Notes: a model not told the origin generated them from the letters alone. A DNA stretch of 55,473 bases from a bacterium (GCA_021806615.1 JAJZRB010000007.1:1-55473), one strand, 5' to 3'. Positions 17,016-27,303 are shown, counted from the first letter of the stretch. Program-made: numbers and translations.

Positions 17016-17435
17016 ATGCCAACAATAAATCAATTAATTAAAAATGGGCGTAAATCTATCGGTAAAAGACGTAACGCTCTAGCTCTCCATACCAGCCTTG
17101 ATTCTTTGCACCGCAAGAAAAAAGATACGGCTAAAGGAGCTCCTTTTAAGCAGGGCGTTTGTCTGAAAGTGACGACCACCACTCCGAAGAAACCGAATTC
17201 CGCTTTGCGCAAGATCGCCCGCGTCCGCTTGTCTAACGGCATGGAGGTGACCGCTTATATTCCCGGCATGGGACATAACCTGCAGGAGCACTCCATCGTC
17301 TTAGTCAAGGGAGGAAAGACTAAAGATCTGCCGGGCGTCCGCTATAAAGTCGTCCGCGGCGTTTTCGATGCGGCCGGAGTAGACGCTCGTCGCCAAGGGC
17401 GCAGCCGCTATGGCGCTAAGAAGCCGAAAAAATAA
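17016..17435 (+). CDS. rpsL: Ribosomal protein uS12
   Basis: 139 residues. Decoding-centre protein of the 30S. It has the conserved loops [20 protein letters not shown] and [11 protein letters not shown] followed by [11 protein letters not shown]; the lysines that give streptomycin resistance when changed are wild type (K in TTPKKPNS and in [11 protein letters not shown]). First gene of the str operon. Confidence 0.97.
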   Translation: MPTINQLIKNGRKSIGKRRNALALHTSLDSLHRKKKDTAKGAPFKQGVCLKVTTTTPKKPNSALRKIARVRLSNGMEVTAYIPGMGHNLQEHSIVLVKGGKTKDLPGVRYKVVRGVFDAAGVDARRQGRSRYGAKKPKK

Positions 17436-17452
17436 TTTAAGTATTAAATATT

Positions 17453-17932
17453 ATGAGAGGTAAACCAGCTCCTAAGAGGAACATCGAAGGTGACGCGAAG
17501 TATAACGATCAGAATATCGCGAAATTTATAAATTACGTCATGGAACGCGGCAAGAAGAGCGCGGCCGAGAAAATCGTCTATGGCGCTTTTGAGATCTTGA
17601 AAGATAAGACCAAGCAGGATCCGCGCCATATCTTTAATAAAGCCATAAGGAAAGTGTCTCCGCTGGTAGAAGTGAGAGGCAAGCGCGTCGGCGGCGCTAA
17701 CTATCAGGTACCTTTCCAGGTCCGGGGAGAAAGACGTTATTTTTTAGCCTGTAACTGGATAATCGATGCCGCTCAAAGCCGCAAAGGCCGGTCAACGGCG
17801 GAAAAAATGGCGGCGGAAATTCTGGACGCTTCTAATGGCGAGGGTAATGCCGCCAAGAAGAGAGAGGCGGTCCATAAGATGGCTGAAGCTAATAAAGCTT
17901 TCGCTCATTTTTCTAGATCAAGATCGAAATAA
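17453..17932 (+). CDS. rpsG: Ribosomal protein uS7
   Basis: 159 residues. Nucleates the 30S head and lines the E site. Conserved blocks are [38 protein letters not shown] and the C-terminal [19 protein letters not shown]. Normal place between rpsL and fusA, with a 17-nt spacer. Confidence 0.97.
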   Translation: MRGKPAPKRNIEGDAKYNDQNIAKFINYVMERGKKSAAEKIVYGAFEILKDKTKQDPRHIFNKAIRKVSPLVEVRGKRVGGANYQVPFQVRGERRYFLACNWIIDAAQSRKGRSTAEKMAAEILDASNGEGNAAKKREAVHKMAEANKAFAHFSRSRSK

Positions 17933-17949
17933 TTTTCACAATAACAATT

Positions 17950-20028
17950 ATGGCTAGAGAATATACTTTGGATAATATCAGGAACATCGGGATCATGGCG
18001 CACATTGACGCCGGTAAGACGACTTTTACCGAGCGCGTTTTGTTTTACACCGGCAAGAAGCATAAGATCGGCGAAGTGCATGAAGGCGCCGCTGAAATGG
18101 ATTGGATGGAGCAGGAAAAGGAAAGAGGCATAACTATCACTTCCGCAGCGACGACTTGTTTTTGGAAAAATAAGAAGATAAATATCATCGATACTCCCGG
18201 CCACGTTGATTTTACGGTAGAAGTAGAGAGATCATTGCGCGTTTTGGACGGGGCGATAGCCGTTTTTGACGGCCAGGCCGGCGTAGAGCCGCAATCGGAA
18301 ACAGTCTGGCGCCAGGCGGATAAATACCATGTTCCGCGACTTTGCTTCATCAATAAGATGGATAAGATGGGCGCTGATTTTTATATGAGCCTTAATTCCA
18401 TCCGCACCCGCTTGAATCCAAAAGCGGTCGCTATGCAGCTCCCTATCGGCGCGGAAAATAATCTCAAAGGCGTCATCGATCTTCTGACCAAAAAAGCTTA
18501 TCAGTTCACGGGCAGCAACGGCATGAACGTTGAAGAAATCCCTATTCCGGACGATATGCAAGCCAAAGTTACCGAATATTATAATGAATTATTGGAAAAA
18601 GCCGTAGAATGCGATGAGCATACTATGGAAAAATATTTGAACGGACAGGAAGTCGGTTTGGACGAGCTTAAAGCCGCTATCCGCCAAGGAGTTATCGCGA
18701 ATGCCATATATCCGGTCTTTTGCGGTACGGCGCTGCAGAATATCGGCGTACAGCTGGTTTTAGACGCCGTGAATGATTATCTGCCTTCGCCTTTGGATGT
18801 GCCTGATGTCGAAGCGACTGACGTCCGCGATCCGGAAAAGAAAATCATCATCAAAGCGGACGACGGCAAGCCTTTTGTCGGCCTAGCCTTCAAGATAGCC
18901 ACGGATCCTTTCGTCGGCAAGCTTTGTTTCGTCCGTGTTTACCAGGGCGTCTTAGCCGCCGGCTCCTATATCACTAATTCTTCCAAGGATAATAAGGAGA
19001 GAATAGGCCGCTTAGTCCGGATGCACGCGAATCATCGTGAAGAGATAAAAGAAATTTACGCCGGCGATATCGCGGCTGTTATCGGCCTGAAGAATACGAC
19101 GACCGGTAATACTTTATGCGATGAGAACAACCAGGTCTTATTAGAATCCATTACTTTCCCGGAACCGGTCATCAAGATTGCGGTAGAACCGAAAACGAAA
19201 GCCGACCAGGAAAAGATGGGCGTAGCCTTGCAGCGTCTAGCTGAAGAGGATCCGACTTTCCGCGTAGAAAGCGATGAAGAAACCGGCCAGGTTCTTATTT
19301 CCGGCATGGGCGAATTGCATTTAGAAATAATCGTTGACCGCATGAAGAGGGAATTCGGAGTTGAAGCCAATGTCGGCAACCCCCAAGTATCTTATAGAGA
19401 AACGATCACGAAAGTCGCGGAAGCGGAACATAAATACGTCAAACAGTCCGGCGGCCGCGGCCAATACGGGCATTGTTCCTTGCGCGTGGAGCCGTTAGAA
19501 CAAGGCAAGGGATATGAATTCGTAGACGAAATAAAGGGCGGTATCATCCCGCGTGAGTATATTCCGGCGATTGAAAAAGGCGTGAAAGAAGCGATGCTTT
19601 CCGGCGTAGTGGCCGGCTATCCGATGGTCGATACTAGGGCGGCAGTATTCTATGGTTCTTATCATGAAGTCGATTCTTCGGAAATTGCCTTTAAAATGGC
19701 GGCTATATTCGCTTTTAAAGACGCCTGCCAGAAAGCGGGTCCGGTTCTCTTGGAACCGATCATGAAAGTGGAAGTGACGACTCCTGAAGAATACATGGGT
19801 AATATCATCGGCGACTTGAGCAGTAAGCGCGGGCAGATAGAAGAGATGTCCGATCGGGCGAACGTCAAAGTCGTCCGTTCTAAAGTGCCGCTTGCGGAAA
19901 TGTTCGGTTATTCCACCAGCCTGCGCTCCATGAGCCAAGGCCGGGCCAATTATGTCATGGAATTTTCCCACTATGCGGAAGTACCGAAAAATATTTTAGA
20001 GAGCATTAAGGAAAAACAGGGTAAATAA
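17950..20028 (+). CDS. fusA: Elongation factor G
   Basis: 692 residues. GTPase that drives ribosomal translocation. It has G1 [10 protein letters not shown]2 region [13 protein letters not shown]3 DTPGHVDF and G4 NKMD, then domains II-V, including the tip-loop region [20 protein letters not shown] and the C-terminal [16 protein letters not shown]. Full length. The next gene, of unknown function, starts 4 nt later. Confidence 0.97.
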   Translation: MAREYTLDNIRNIGIMAHIDAGKTTFTERVLFYTGKKHKIGEVHEGAAEMDWMEQEKERGITITSAATTCFWKNKKINIIDTPGHVDFTVEVERSLRVLDGAIAVFDGQAGVEPQSETVWRQADKYHVPRLCFINKMDKMGADFYMSLNSIRTRLNPKAVAMQLPIGAENNLKGVIDLLTKKAYQFTGSNGMNVEEIPIPDDMQAKVTEYYNELLEKAVECDEHTMEKYLNGQEVGLDELKAAIRQGVIANAIYPVFCGTALQNIGVQLVLDAVNDYLPSPLDVPDVEATDVRDPEKKIIIKADDGKPFVGLAFKIATDPFVGKLCFVRVYQGVLAAGSYITNSSKDNKERIGRLVRMHANHREEIKEIYAGDIAAVIGLKNTTTGNTLCDENNQVLLESITFPEPVIKIAVEPKTKADQEKMGVALQRLAEEDPTFRVESDEETGQVLISGMGELHLEIIVDRMKREFGVEANVGNPQVSYRETITKVAEAEHKYVKQSGGRGQYGHCSLRVEPLEQGKGYEFVDEIKGGIIPREYIPAIEKGVKEAMLSGVVAGYPMVDTRAAVFYGSYHEVDSSEIAFKMAAIFAFKDACQKAGPVLLEPIMKVEVTTPEEYMGNIIGDLSSKRGQIEEMSDRANVKVVRSKVPLAEMFGYSTSLRSMSQGRANYVMEFSHYAEVPKNILESIKEKQGK

Positions 20029-20032
20029 CCAT

Positions 20033-20656
20033 ATGTTTCACGAGACGCCCAATCTGATCAAATCTCACGATAAATTAAATGATCGGGCGGCCTTGATCGG
20101 GGAGCTAAGCCATTTAGGCGATATGAGCGGCAATCATCTGAAGTTCAGGCTTGATGAAGAAGGTGATTTCTCGGATAGCGCTATGAATGGCAGGGAATCG
20201 AAAGAGCCTATGAGCCAGAAAGCCCCGGCCGGCTTGGATGATAATGAGCGGGAAATATTCTTAGAAGCTTTTACCGGTTTGCATGATTTTTTAGGATCCC
20301 CGACCTTTACTGATGATTTTCACGTTGACAATGGGCGCCGGCGGATCTGGGAGCAGGAAAATTTAGAGAAGGTCAGCCCGGAAGCCAAGAAATATTATAA
20401 TTCCAACCGGCTGGCGACGAATGTCTATTCGGCGGTGATAGTCTATTTGGATTCTCTGCAAGACCTGCCTATTAGCGAGGAGGCGAAGAAAGCTCTGCAG
20501 GGCTTGAATCTAGAAGTCCCGGAGGAGCTATTGAAGGTTGATGAAGATGGCATTTTATTGTATCATAAACTATCTGACGAAGATAAGATAAAGGCCGTTG
20601 GAGGATTGGTCCGGGTGGTTAGAAAAACCATGGAAATATTAGAAAAATTGAATTAA
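20033..20656 (+). CDS. Uncharacterised acidic protein between fusA and tuf
   Basis: 207 residues, soluble, acidic, no signal peptide or membrane helix. Residues 1-70 are polar and variable-looking (SHLGDMSGNHLKFRLDEEGD). Residues 75-207 look like a helical domain (EREIFLEAFTGLHDFLGSP; NSNRLATNVYSAVIVYLDSL; a C-terminal VGGLVRVVRKTMEILEKLN helix). I do not recognise a family. It starts 4 nt after fusA, so translation is probably coupled. Codon use resembles the neighbours, so it is native in style. Confidence 0.7.
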   Translation: MFHETPNLIKSHDKLNDRAALIGELSHLGDMSGNHLKFRLDEEGDFSDSAMNGRESKEPMSQKAPAGLDDNEREIFLEAFTGLHDFLGSPTFTDDFHVDNGRRRIWEQENLEKVSPEAKKYYNSNRLATNVYSAVIVYLDSLQDLPISEEAKKALQGLNLEVPEELLKVDEDGILLYHKLSDEDKIKAVGGLVRVVRKTMEILEKLN

Positions 20657-20665
20657 AAATTTATT

Positions 20666-21049
20666 ATGTTTCCGGAGCAGTTAAAAAAGATTTTAAAATT
20701 AGTCAAAAGAACCGGCGATAAAGTCGTTATTTTTGATGGTAATAATCCAGATGATTCCTATGTCATTATGGATTTTGATAAATATGCCGATCAGGCGGAA
20801 GTGGCGCCGTCAAGCGTTTCTGGCGAGGGGAATAATTTGGCTAATAATCAAGTTTCTAAATCCGAATCGCCATTAAATCTTAAAAAGAACGATAATTTGA
20901 CAGAAGAAGATTTAACTGATAAAATAAATCGCGAGATCTCGATGTGGAAAAATCGGGATGTTTCGTCTTTTCTGGGGGATGAAAATAAGCCGAAAAATGG
21001 CTGGCAGATTCCACCCAAAGTGAAAGATAAAGCGCAGGAAGTAGAATAA
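20666..21049 (+). CDS. Uncharacterised small protein before tuf
   Basis: 127 residues. The N-terminal 45 look folded, with a strand-helix pattern (KVVIFDGNNPDDSYVIMDFD then KYAD), somewhat like the edge of small antitoxin-type folds. The middle (50-85) is polar and disordered, and the end holds a short helix plus WQIPPKVKDK. No family recognised. It lies 9 nt after the previous unknown gene, and both are within the str operon, so a link to translation is plausible but unproven. Confidence 0.65.
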   Translation: MFPEQLKKILKLVKRTGDKVVIFDGNNPDDSYVIMDFDKYADQAEVAPSSVSGEGNNLANNQVSKSESPLNLKKNDNLTEEDLTDKINREISMWKNRDVSSFLGDENKPKNGWQIPPKVKDKAQEVE

Positions 21050-21088
21050 AGTTTTAAATATTTTATAAATAATAATTAATTAAGTTCG

Positions 21089-21134
21089 GCTGGTTTCCTG
21101 ATATACAGGAAAGAAACCCCGTTTAACGGGGGCC
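21089..21134 (+). promoter_or_regulatory. Structured leader of tuf
   Basis: Two adjacent hairpins: TTTCCTG (21094-21100)/CAGGAAA (21106-21112) and CCCCG (21117-21121)/CGGGG (21127-21131). A competing pairing GGTTTC (21092-21097)/GAAACC (21113-21118) excludes both, so the leader could switch. No strong T run follows. tuf starts at 21148. Confidence 0.5.
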
Positions 21135-21147
21135 TTACAACAAAAAC

Positions 21148-22338
21148 ATGGCAGCAGAAAAATTTGAACGCAGCAAGCCCCATGTTAACGTCGGTACTAT
21201 CGGCCACGTTGACCACGGGAAAACCACGTTAACCGCCGCGATGTTAGCCGTTTTCGCCGCGAAAGGCATGAAAGCGTCTCACAAGGGCGTTAACGAAATA
21301 GACGCCGCTCCGGAAGAAAAAGCGAGAGGCATTACCATCGCGACCGCGCACGTTGAATATGAATCAGACAAGCGCCACTATGCGCACGTTGATTGTCCGG
21401 GCCACGCCGATTATGTCAAGAACATGATTACCGGCGCCGCTCAGATGGACGGCGCGATCTTAGTCGTCGCCGCGACTGACGGCCCTATGCCGCAAACCAG
21501 AGAACACATCTTATTAGCTCGCCAGGTCGGCGTGCCGTATATCGTCGTTTTCTTGAACAAATGCGATATGGTCGAAGATAAGGAACTTATTGACTTGGTT
21601 GAAGAAGAGATCCGCGATTTGCTGAAGAAATATGAATTTCCTGGCGACACGACTCCGATCATCCGCGGGTCTGCTTTGAAGGCTTTGGAGAATCCGAACG
21701 GCCCCGACGCTGAACCGATCATGAAATTGATGGAGACTTTGGATACTTATATTCCAGAACCGGTCAGAGACGTTGATAAGCCTTACCTGATGCCGATAGA
21801 GGATATCTTCTCTATCGAAGGACGCGGCACCGTTGTTACCGGCCGTATTGAAAGAGGCGTAGTCAAGGTCGGCGATGAAGTAGAAATCGTCGGTTTGATG
21901 GATACGAAAAAGACGACTGTTACCGGCATTGAAATGTTCAATAAATCTTTGGATCAAGGACAAGCCGGAGATAACGCCGGCATCCTGCTCCGCGGCACTA
22001 AGAAAAATGAAGTAGAGCGCGGCCAGGTCCTTTGCAAGCCGGGTTCCGTCACTCCGCACACCGAATTCTCCGCTGAAGTTTATGTCCTGTCTAAGGACGA
22101 AGGCGGACGCCATAAGCCTTTCTTCAACGGCTATAAGCCGCAGTTTTATTTCAAGACGACCGATGTGACCGGCGATATTACTCTGCCGGCCGGTACGGAA
22201 ATGGTTATGCCAGGAGATACCGTCAATTTGAACATCAAATTGATCGCCCCGATTGCGCTTGAAGATAAGCAGAAATTTACTATCCGTGAAGGCGGCCGCA
22301 CTGTCGGCGCCGGCGCGGTGACTAAGATTATCAAGTAA
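21148..22338 (+). CDS. tuf: Elongation factor Tu
   Basis: 396 residues. Delivers aminoacyl-tRNA to the ribosome. P-loop [10 protein letters not shown], then [22 protein letters not shown] and NKCDMV, followed by two beta-barrel domains ending [15 protein letters not shown]. Full length; last gene of the str operon, followed by a terminator and then rpsJ. Confidence 0.98.
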   Translation: MAAEKFERSKPHVNVGTIGHVDHGKTTLTAAMLAVFAAKGMKASHKGVNEIDAAPEEKARGITIATAHVEYESDKRHYAHVDCPGHADYVKNMITGAAQMDGAILVVAATDGPMPQTREHILLARQVGVPYIVVFLNKCDMVEDKELIDLVEEEIRDLLKKYEFPGDTTPIIRGSALKALENPNGPDAEPIMKLMETLDTYIPEPVRDVDKPYLMPIEDIFSIEGRGTVVTGRIERGVVKVGDEVEIVGLMDTKKTTVTGIEMFNKSLDQGQAGDNAGILLRGTKKNEVERGQVLCKPGSVTPHTEFSAEVYVLSKDEGGRHKPFFNGYKPQFYFKTTDVTGDITLPAGTEMVMPGDTVNLNIKLIAPIALEDKQKFTIREGGRTVGAGAVTKIIK

Positions 22339-22349
22339 TTGCTACTTAG

Positions 22350-22378
22350 ACCCGCTCTCTCAATATAGGGCGGGTTTA
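22350..22378 (+). terminator. Terminator after tuf
   Basis: ACCCGC (22350-22355) pairs with GCGGGT (22370-22375), followed by TTTAT. The loop is long (14 nt) and the T run short, so it may be leaky. Confidence 0.6.
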
Positions 22379-22417
22379 TAGTGATAATTAAAATAATAAT
22401 TCGTTAATTAGTTCATT

Positions 22418-22753
22418 ATGTCCGAGACCAAAAAAGAAGAAAAAGAATTTAAGCAAAGGATCAGAATAAAGATCAGAGCTTTTGATCATAAGATTATTGA
22501 TCAGTCTACCAAGACTATCATCGAGACCATCGAAAGAAGCGATGCCCAATTTTTCGGGCCGATCCCGCTTCCGACTGAGAAACGGAAATATACGGTAAAC
22601 CGTTCCACCTTCGTGCATAAAGATGCTCGCGATCAGTATGAAATGAGGACGCATAAGCGGATGATAGACATTATTGATCCGACCGCTAAAACCATTGAAG
22701 ATTTGACGAATTTGGTGTTGCCGGCCGGGGTTGACGTAGAAATAAAAATGTAG
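22418..22753 (+). CDS. rpsJ: Ribosomal protein uS10
   Basis: 111 residues. 30S head protein. Core [37 protein letters not shown] and [20 protein letters not shown] are standard, with a short charged N-terminal extension. It heads the S10 operon but is separated from rplC by an unusual 208-nt gap. Confidence 0.96.
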   Translation: MSETKKEEKEFKQRIRIKIRAFDHKIIDQSTKTIIETIERSDAQFFGPIPLPTEKRKYTVNRSTFVHKDARDQYEMRTHKRMIDIIDPTAKTIEDLTNLVLPAGVDVEIKM

Positions 22754-22961
22754 TAATATAAAAAGATAATATAAATTGGCTAATAGCCGCCTAAATAACT
22801 CTTAAGTTTAAGAAAGTGTTTAAGCAAAAATTAGCTAAAATTTTGGAGGTAAACCAGCACGACAAGAAATCATAAAAATAGGGGATAGAATTATTTTCTT
22901 ATTAACGATTTTTTAGAGCTGGTTTCAAGAGCCAGTTTTTGTTTTATAAAGGAAAATATTT
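22754..22961 (+). promoter_or_regulatory. Long structured intergenic leader before rplC
   Basis: There is no open reading frame in this 208-nt stretch. It holds a small hairpin GGCTAATAGCC (22778-22788), a purine-rich TTTTGGAGGTAAACC near 22840 without a start codon after it, a GGGGATAGAAT segment, and a terminal hairpin (22917-22937, AGCTGG...CCAGTT) followed by TTTTTGTTTT. A ribosome binding site AAAGGA (22948-22953) then precedes rplC. It looks like a regulatory leader for the ten or more genes downstream. Confidence 0.5.
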
Positions 22962-23723
22962 ATGAAATTTATCAGCGGAAAAAAATTAAGCATGACTCAG
23001 ATTTGGTCTGGCGACAAGGTAGTCGCCGTGACCCCGGTTGCCGCCGGACCATGCACCATAACGCAAGTTAAGAATAAAGCGAGAGACGGCTATGAGTCCT
23101 TGCAGCTCGCTTACGGCGAACGCAAGGTCAAAAATATCAAGAAGCCGCAACAGGGGCACTATCAGAAATCCGGCCTTAAGGCCGCGGCTCATGTCCGTGA
23201 ATTCAGGGTAGCTGATACGGCCGGTTTTAAAGCGGGCGATGTGGTGACGGTGGATACCTTCAAAGTCGGAGATTCTATCGATGTTACCGGCACTTCCAAG
23301 GGCAAGGGTTTTCAGGGCGTAGTCAAACGCCATCATTTCCATGGTTTTCGGGCGACGCACGGCAATAAAGATCAGGAAAGAATGCCCGGCTCTATCGGCC
23401 CGAAAGGCCCGGCCCACGTTTTTAAAGGTACGCGCATGGGCGGCCGTATGGGCGGCGTCAGAGTAACGACGACTAATTTGAAAATCGCGGCTATTGATGC
23501 CGAAAAAAATATTCTTTTCATCGCTGGCGCCATTCCGGGAGCGGTTAACGGCTTCGTGATGATCAAAGGCGAGGGCGATCTAGTGGTTAATACTCAAGCG
23601 GCTCCTGCCGCTCTAGCGGCAACTGAAGCGTCTCCCGCCGCGGACGCGGCCGAAGTTAAGGCTGAGCCCGTAGCGGTGGAAGCGGTTTCTTCCGCCCCGG
23701 CTACAGAAGAAGTAAAAAATTAA
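22962..23723 (+). CDS. rplC: Ribosomal protein uL3 with C-terminal extension
   Basis: 253 residues. 50S protein whose loop reaches the peptidyl transferase centre. Core MKFISGKKLSMTQIW, then GTSKGKGFQGVVKRHHFHG and RMGGVRVTTTNLKI is complete by about residue 209. The last 44 residues are an Ala/Glu/Val low-complexity tail. A Shine-Dalgarno sequence (AAAGGA, 8 nt before the ATG) is visible, unusual for this operon. Confidence 0.96.
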   Translation: MKFISGKKLSMTQIWSGDKVVAVTPVAAGPCTITQVKNKARDGYESLQLAYGERKVKNIKKPQQGHYQKSGLKAAAHVREFRVADTAGFKAGDVVTVDTFKVGDSIDVTGTSKGKGFQGVVKRHHFHGFRATHGNKDQERMPGSIGPKGPAHVFKGTRMGGRMGGVRVTTTNLKIAAIDAEKNILFIAGAIPGAVNGFVMIKGEGDLVVNTQAAPAALAATEASPAADAAEVKAEPVAVEAVSSAPATEEVKN

Positions 23724-23751
23724 ATTGCGTATTAAGCCGTTTTCCAAATAT

Positions 23752-24396
23752 ATGAAAATCAAAGTTTATAATCAAAGCGCTGAGGCCGTTAAAGAACTGG
23801 AATTATCCGATAAGATTTTCGGCGTCAAAGCGAATAATGAATTATTGCATCAAGCGGTCGTAGCTAGCCAAGCCAATAATCGCCAGGTCCTGGCCCATAC
23901 TAAGGATAGGAGCGAAGTAAGAGGCGGCGGCAAGAAGCCGTGGAAGCAGAAGGGAACCGGGCGTGCCCGCGTCGGCTCTAGCCGTTCTCCGCTTTGGATC
24001 GGCGGCGGCGTGACTTTCGGTCCGACCAAAGACCGTAATTTCAAGCAAAAAATAAATCAGAAAATGAAACAGAAAGCCATGTTCATGGCTCTCTCCGATA
24101 AATTGTCTTCTAATTCTCTCATTATCCTTGATAAGCTGGCCTTCGCGGAATATAAGACTAAATTATTTAATGCTCTTCTGGATTCGTTGGAAAAAAAGGT
24201 TTTGCAGAATGACCGCCGCAATATCTTGATTATCAACGACGGGAAAAATGAACAGGTGAGTTATTCCGGACGGAACCTGAAGGGAGTAAAAATAATCAAT
24301 TTGGAAAATATTAATTTATTAGATCTGTTAAGCCACAAGAATTTATTATTGACTGAGGCGGGCGTTAAAATTCTGACGGATCGTTATCAGAAATAA
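23752..24396 (+). CDS. rplD: Ribosomal protein uL4
   Basis: 214 residues from the ATG at 23752 (MKIKVYNQSAEAV), which matches the usual start; an in-frame TTG at 23725 is ignored. It has the conserved tunnel loop VRGGGKKPWKQKGTGRARVG and SSRSPLWIGGGVTFGP. In E. coli uL4 represses the S10 operon through its leader; whether it acts on the 208-nt leader here is unknown. Confidence 0.95.
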   Translation: MKIKVYNQSAEAVKELELSDKIFGVKANNELLHQAVVASQANNRQVLAHTKDRSEVRGGGKKPWKQKGTGRARVGSSRSPLWIGGGVTFGPTKDRNFKQKINQKMKQKAMFMALSDKLSSNSLIILDKLAFAEYKTKLFNALLDSLEKKVLQNDRRNILIINDGKNEQVSYSGRNLKGVKIINLENINLLDLLSHKNLLLTEAGVKILTDRYQK

Positions 24397-24413
24397 ATAT
24401 AAAATAAAGATAT

Positions 24414-24893
24414 ATGGCTTTATTCGGCAAAAAACAATCAGCGAAAGAAGAAAAACCGGCGGCTAAGACAGCTGCTCCGGCCGCTCCAGCCGGGAAGACC
24501 TCCTCTAAACCTTCCAGCATGCAGGATTTATATAATGGCACTGTCTCAGAAAGCAAGAACGCCGGCCCTAAATCCAGCTCGGCCAAGGCGGCGGTAGGAG
24601 CCAGCCCAGCTTGGTTGCAGGCAGTTCTGTTAAAACCGGTTATCACTGAAAAAGCGACTAATCTGGTATCCGCTAATAAATATGCTTTCGTTGTCTCTAA
24701 AGAGGCGAATAAGATTTCCGTCGCTAAGGCGGTGCGCGCCCTATATGGCGTTAAGCCTTTAGGCGTCAATATACTGAATCGCCGCGGCAAGAAAGTGGCA
24801 CGCGGGAAAGTCCGGGGGGAGAGAAGCGACGTCAAGATAGCTTTAGTCACTTTGCCCCAAGGCACTAATCTGAAAGTTTACGAAGGCGTTTAA
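24414..24893 (+). CDS. rplW: Ribosomal protein uL23 with N-terminal extension
   Basis: 159 residues against about 95. The core starts near residue 70 (VLLKPVITEKATNLVSANKY) and ends with the usual basic loop VNILNRRGKKVARGK. Residues 1-66 are Ala/Pro/Lys/Ser low complexity. uL23 sits at the tunnel exit and docks trigger factor and SRP, so the extension is likely to project there. Confidence 0.94.
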   Translation: MALFGKKQSAKEEKPAAKTAAPAAPAGKTSSKPSSMQDLYNGTVSESKNAGPKSSSAKAAVGASPAWLQAVLLKPVITEKATNLVSANKYAFVVSKEANKISVAKAVRALYGVKPLGVNILNRRGKKVARGKVRGERSDVKIALVTLPQGTNLKVYEGV

Positions 24894-24917
24894 TTTATAT
24901 ATTTTTAGTTTGCTCAT

Positions 24918-25754
24918 ATGGCTATTAAAAAAGTAAAAGCAAATACTCCCGGTCGGCGCGAAGCGACTTTTGACACTTTCAGCGATCTGACTAAATTTGC
25001 TCCGGAGAAACGGCTGGTCGTGATTAAGAAAAAGCGCGGCGGAAGGAACGCGAGCGGCAAGATCACTGTCCGCCATCGTGGCGGCGGCGCTAAGCGCTAT
25101 GTCCGCTTGGTTGATTTTAAGCGTGATAAATACAATGTCCCGGCGATAGTCGCGGCTATAGAATACGATCCGAATCGCGGCGCGCGCCTAGCCTTGTTGA
25201 ATTATACGGACGGCGCGAAAAGATATATCATCGCTCCGACTGATTTGCAGGTCGGCGAGCAAGTGATGAGCTCTAAGGAGCTTATTGAGATCAAAAACGG
25301 CAACGCCCTGCCTTTACAGTTCATCCCGGCCGGCATGCCGGTCAGTTGCGTGGAATTAGAACCGGGCCAAGGAGCCAAGATAGCTCGTGGCGCCGGCAAC
25401 GTCGTCTATGTCATGGGCGTGGAAGGAAAATATGCTCAATTGAAAATGCCATCCGGCGAAATCCGCCAGGTCAAGAAAGAATGCTTATGCACTATAGGCC
25501 GGGCGAGCAATCCTGATCGTCGCCATATTTCCTTAGGCAAAGCCGGACGCAGCCGACATTTAGGCATTCGTCCGACAGTTCGCGGTACGGCCATGAATCC
25601 GGTCGATCACCCACACGGCGGCGGCGAAGGCAACCAGCCGATCGGTCTACGTCATCCGAAAACGATGTGGGGCAAACCGGCGCTCGGCGTTAAGACTAGA
25701 CGCAAGCGTTCCAGCGATCGTTTAATAATTAATCGTCGCGCTAAGCGGAAATAA
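24918..25754 (+). CDS. rplB: Ribosomal protein uL2
   Basis: 278 residues. Essential for subunit joining and peptidyl transfer. It has [30 protein letters not shown]-type central strands, and the C-terminal signature [18 protein letters not shown] with the conserved histidine. Full length. Confidence 0.97.
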   Translation: MAIKKVKANTPGRREATFDTFSDLTKFAPEKRLVVIKKKRGGRNASGKITVRHRGGGAKRYVRLVDFKRDKYNVPAIVAAIEYDPNRGARLALLNYTDGAKRYIIAPTDLQVGEQVMSSKELIEIKNGNALPLQFIPAGMPVSCVELEPGQGAKIARGAGNVVYVMGVEGKYAQLKMPSGEIRQVKKECLCTIGRASNPDRRHISLGKAGRSRHLGIRPTVRGTAMNPVDHPHGGGEGNQPIGLRHPKTMWGKPALGVKTRRKRSSDRLIINRRAKRK

Positions 25755-25762
25755 ATAAATAT

Positions 25763-26050
25763 ATGTCCAGAAGTTTAAAAAAGGGGCCTTACGTCGACTT
25801 ACGCCTCCTGAATAAAATAAAAAATTTGAAACCGGGCGATAAAACGGTAATCAAGGTCTGGAATCGCGCTTGCACGATCACCCCGGAAATGGTCGGCTTC
25901 ACTCTCGGCGTCCATAATGGCAAGGCTCATTTGCCGATTTATATCGTAGAAAATATGGTCGGCCATCGCTTAGGCGAATTCGCTCCGACCCGCAAATTCC
26001 TCGGTCACGGAGGCAAGATGGCTAAGTCGCAGGCCGCGGATAAGAAATAA
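25763..26050 (+). CDS. rpsS: Ribosomal protein uS19
   Basis: 95 residues. 30S head protein. [19 protein letters not shown], the [16 protein letters not shown] block, and the C-terminal [17 protein letters not shown] are all canonical. It lies 8 nt after rplB. Confidence 0.97.
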   Translation: MSRSLKKGPYVDLRLLNKIKNLKPGDKTVIKVWNRACTITPEMVGFTLGVHNGKAHLPIYIVENMVGHRLGEFAPTRKFLGHGGKMAKSQAADKK

Positions 26051-26070
26051 TTTTTAATCTTTAAGATTAT

Positions 26071-26577
26071 ATGGAAGTTAAAGCCAGTTTAAAACATTTG
26101 AGAATGTCGCCGCGGAAAGTCCGTCTGGTGATTGATGTTATCCGTAAAATGCCGGTAGAGGCGGCTTTGGACCAGTTGCGATTTATTAATAAATTAGCAG
26201 CCACCCCGGTAGCTAAATTGATCAAATCAGCTATCGCTAATGCCGAAAATACCTATAGCTTAGAGCGGAGCAATCTATATATTAAGGAAATCCGTTCGCA
26301 TGAAGGCGTGATGCTCAAACGCTGGATGCCGCGCGCTCATGGCCGGGCGACATCTATCCGCAAACGCGGTTGCCATCTTGATCTTATTCTGGCCGAAATC
26401 AAAGAGAGCGGCAAGAAAGAAAAGAAGGTCGTTAAGGCGGCCGATCCGGTGAAATTAGAGAAATTAGCTAAGGATAGCGAACAAGCTGCTAGCAAGGTCG
26501 TGCCGAAAGTCGCTAAAGAAAAAGGCAAGAAGGCGGCCGGAGAGAAAACTAAGATGTTCAGACGTAAAGCCGGTTAA
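26071..26577 (+). CDS. rplV: Ribosomal protein uL22 with C-terminal extension
   Basis: 168 residues against about 110. The core (MEVKASLKHLRMSPRKVRLV to KRGCHLDLILAEIKE, with the tunnel loop RWMPRAHGRATSIRKR) ends near 112. The remaining 55 residues are lysine-rich low complexity ending FRRKAG. The macrolide-contact loop is intact. Confidence 0.95.
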   Translation: MEVKASLKHLRMSPRKVRLVIDVIRKMPVEAALDQLRFINKLAATPVAKLIKSAIANAENTYSLERSNLYIKEIRSHEGVMLKRWMPRAHGRATSIRKRGCHLDLILAEIKESGKKEKKVVKAADPVKLEKLAKDSEQAASKVVPKVAKEKGKKAAGEKTKMFRRKAG

Positions 26578-26602
26578 TTAATATTCGTTAATTTTGAATA
26601 CT

Positions 26603-27283
26603 ATGGGTAAAAAAGTTAATCCAAAAATTTTCCGCATGGGTATCACCAAGACTTGGCCGTCCCTCTGGTTTGAAAAGGGAGATAAATATGTCAAGAATAT
26701 CCGCCAAGACATCGGCGTCCGTCGTTATTTATTGAAAGAATTCAGGGAAGCCGGCGTGGATAAAGTGGAAATAGTGCGTAGCATCAGCAAAGTGGAAATC
26801 AATATTACTACGGCGAAACCCGGTATTATTATCGGTCGTGGCGGCAATGGCGCGGAAGAATTGAAGAAGAAGCTGCATGATAAATTCTTGAAGAATCTGC
26901 GTCCGGGAGAAATCAACCTGAATATCAAAGAATGCGGTCGTCCGAATCTAAGTTCCCAGATAACCGTTCAGAGCATGATTTTAGAAATAGAGAAGAGAAT
27001 GCCTTTTCGAAAAGTAATGAAGCAGACGCTGGGCCGTATTGAACGGGCCGGCGCTTTAGGAGCGAAAATCGTTATTTCCGGCCGTTTGAACGGAGCCGAG
27101 ATTGCGCGGACGGAAAAATTGGTTTGGGGCAAAGTGCCGCTGCAGACCTTGCGAGCCGATATTGATTACGCTCGCGGCGCCGCGCATACTACCTATGGCG
27201 CCATTGGCATCAAAGTCTGGATTTATAAAGGAGAAGTATTCGCCAAGGAAAAGGCGGCTAAGGGCGAAGTAATCGCCGACTAA
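26603..27283 (+). CDS. rpsC: Ribosomal protein uS3
   Basis: 226 residues from the ATG at 26603 (MGKKVNPKIFRMGITKTWPS); the in-frame TTG at 26594 is ignored. KH-domain GRGGNGAEELKKKL, and the C-terminal half with GRLNGAEIARTEK and ARGAAHTTYGAIGIKVWIYKG, which guards the mRNA entry. Normal length. Confidence 0.96.
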   Translation: MGKKVNPKIFRMGITKTWPSLWFEKGDKYVKNIRQDIGVRRYLLKEFREAGVDKVEIVRSISKVEINITTAKPGIIIGRGGNGAEELKKKLHDKFLKNLRPGEINLNIKECGRPNLSSQITVQSMILEIEKRMPFRKVMKQTLGRIERAGALGAKIVISGRLNGAEIARTEKLVWGKVPLQTLRADIDYARGAAHTTYGAIGIKVWIYKGEVFAKEKAAKGEVIAD

Positions 27284-27303
27284 AATAAACATTGCGAAAT
27301 CAT

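Noticed and set aside
21089-22926. Shared 9-mer GCTGGTTTC in the tuf and rplC leaders as a common regulatory motif
   Set aside because: Too short to be meaningful without further instances; the surrounding sequences differ.
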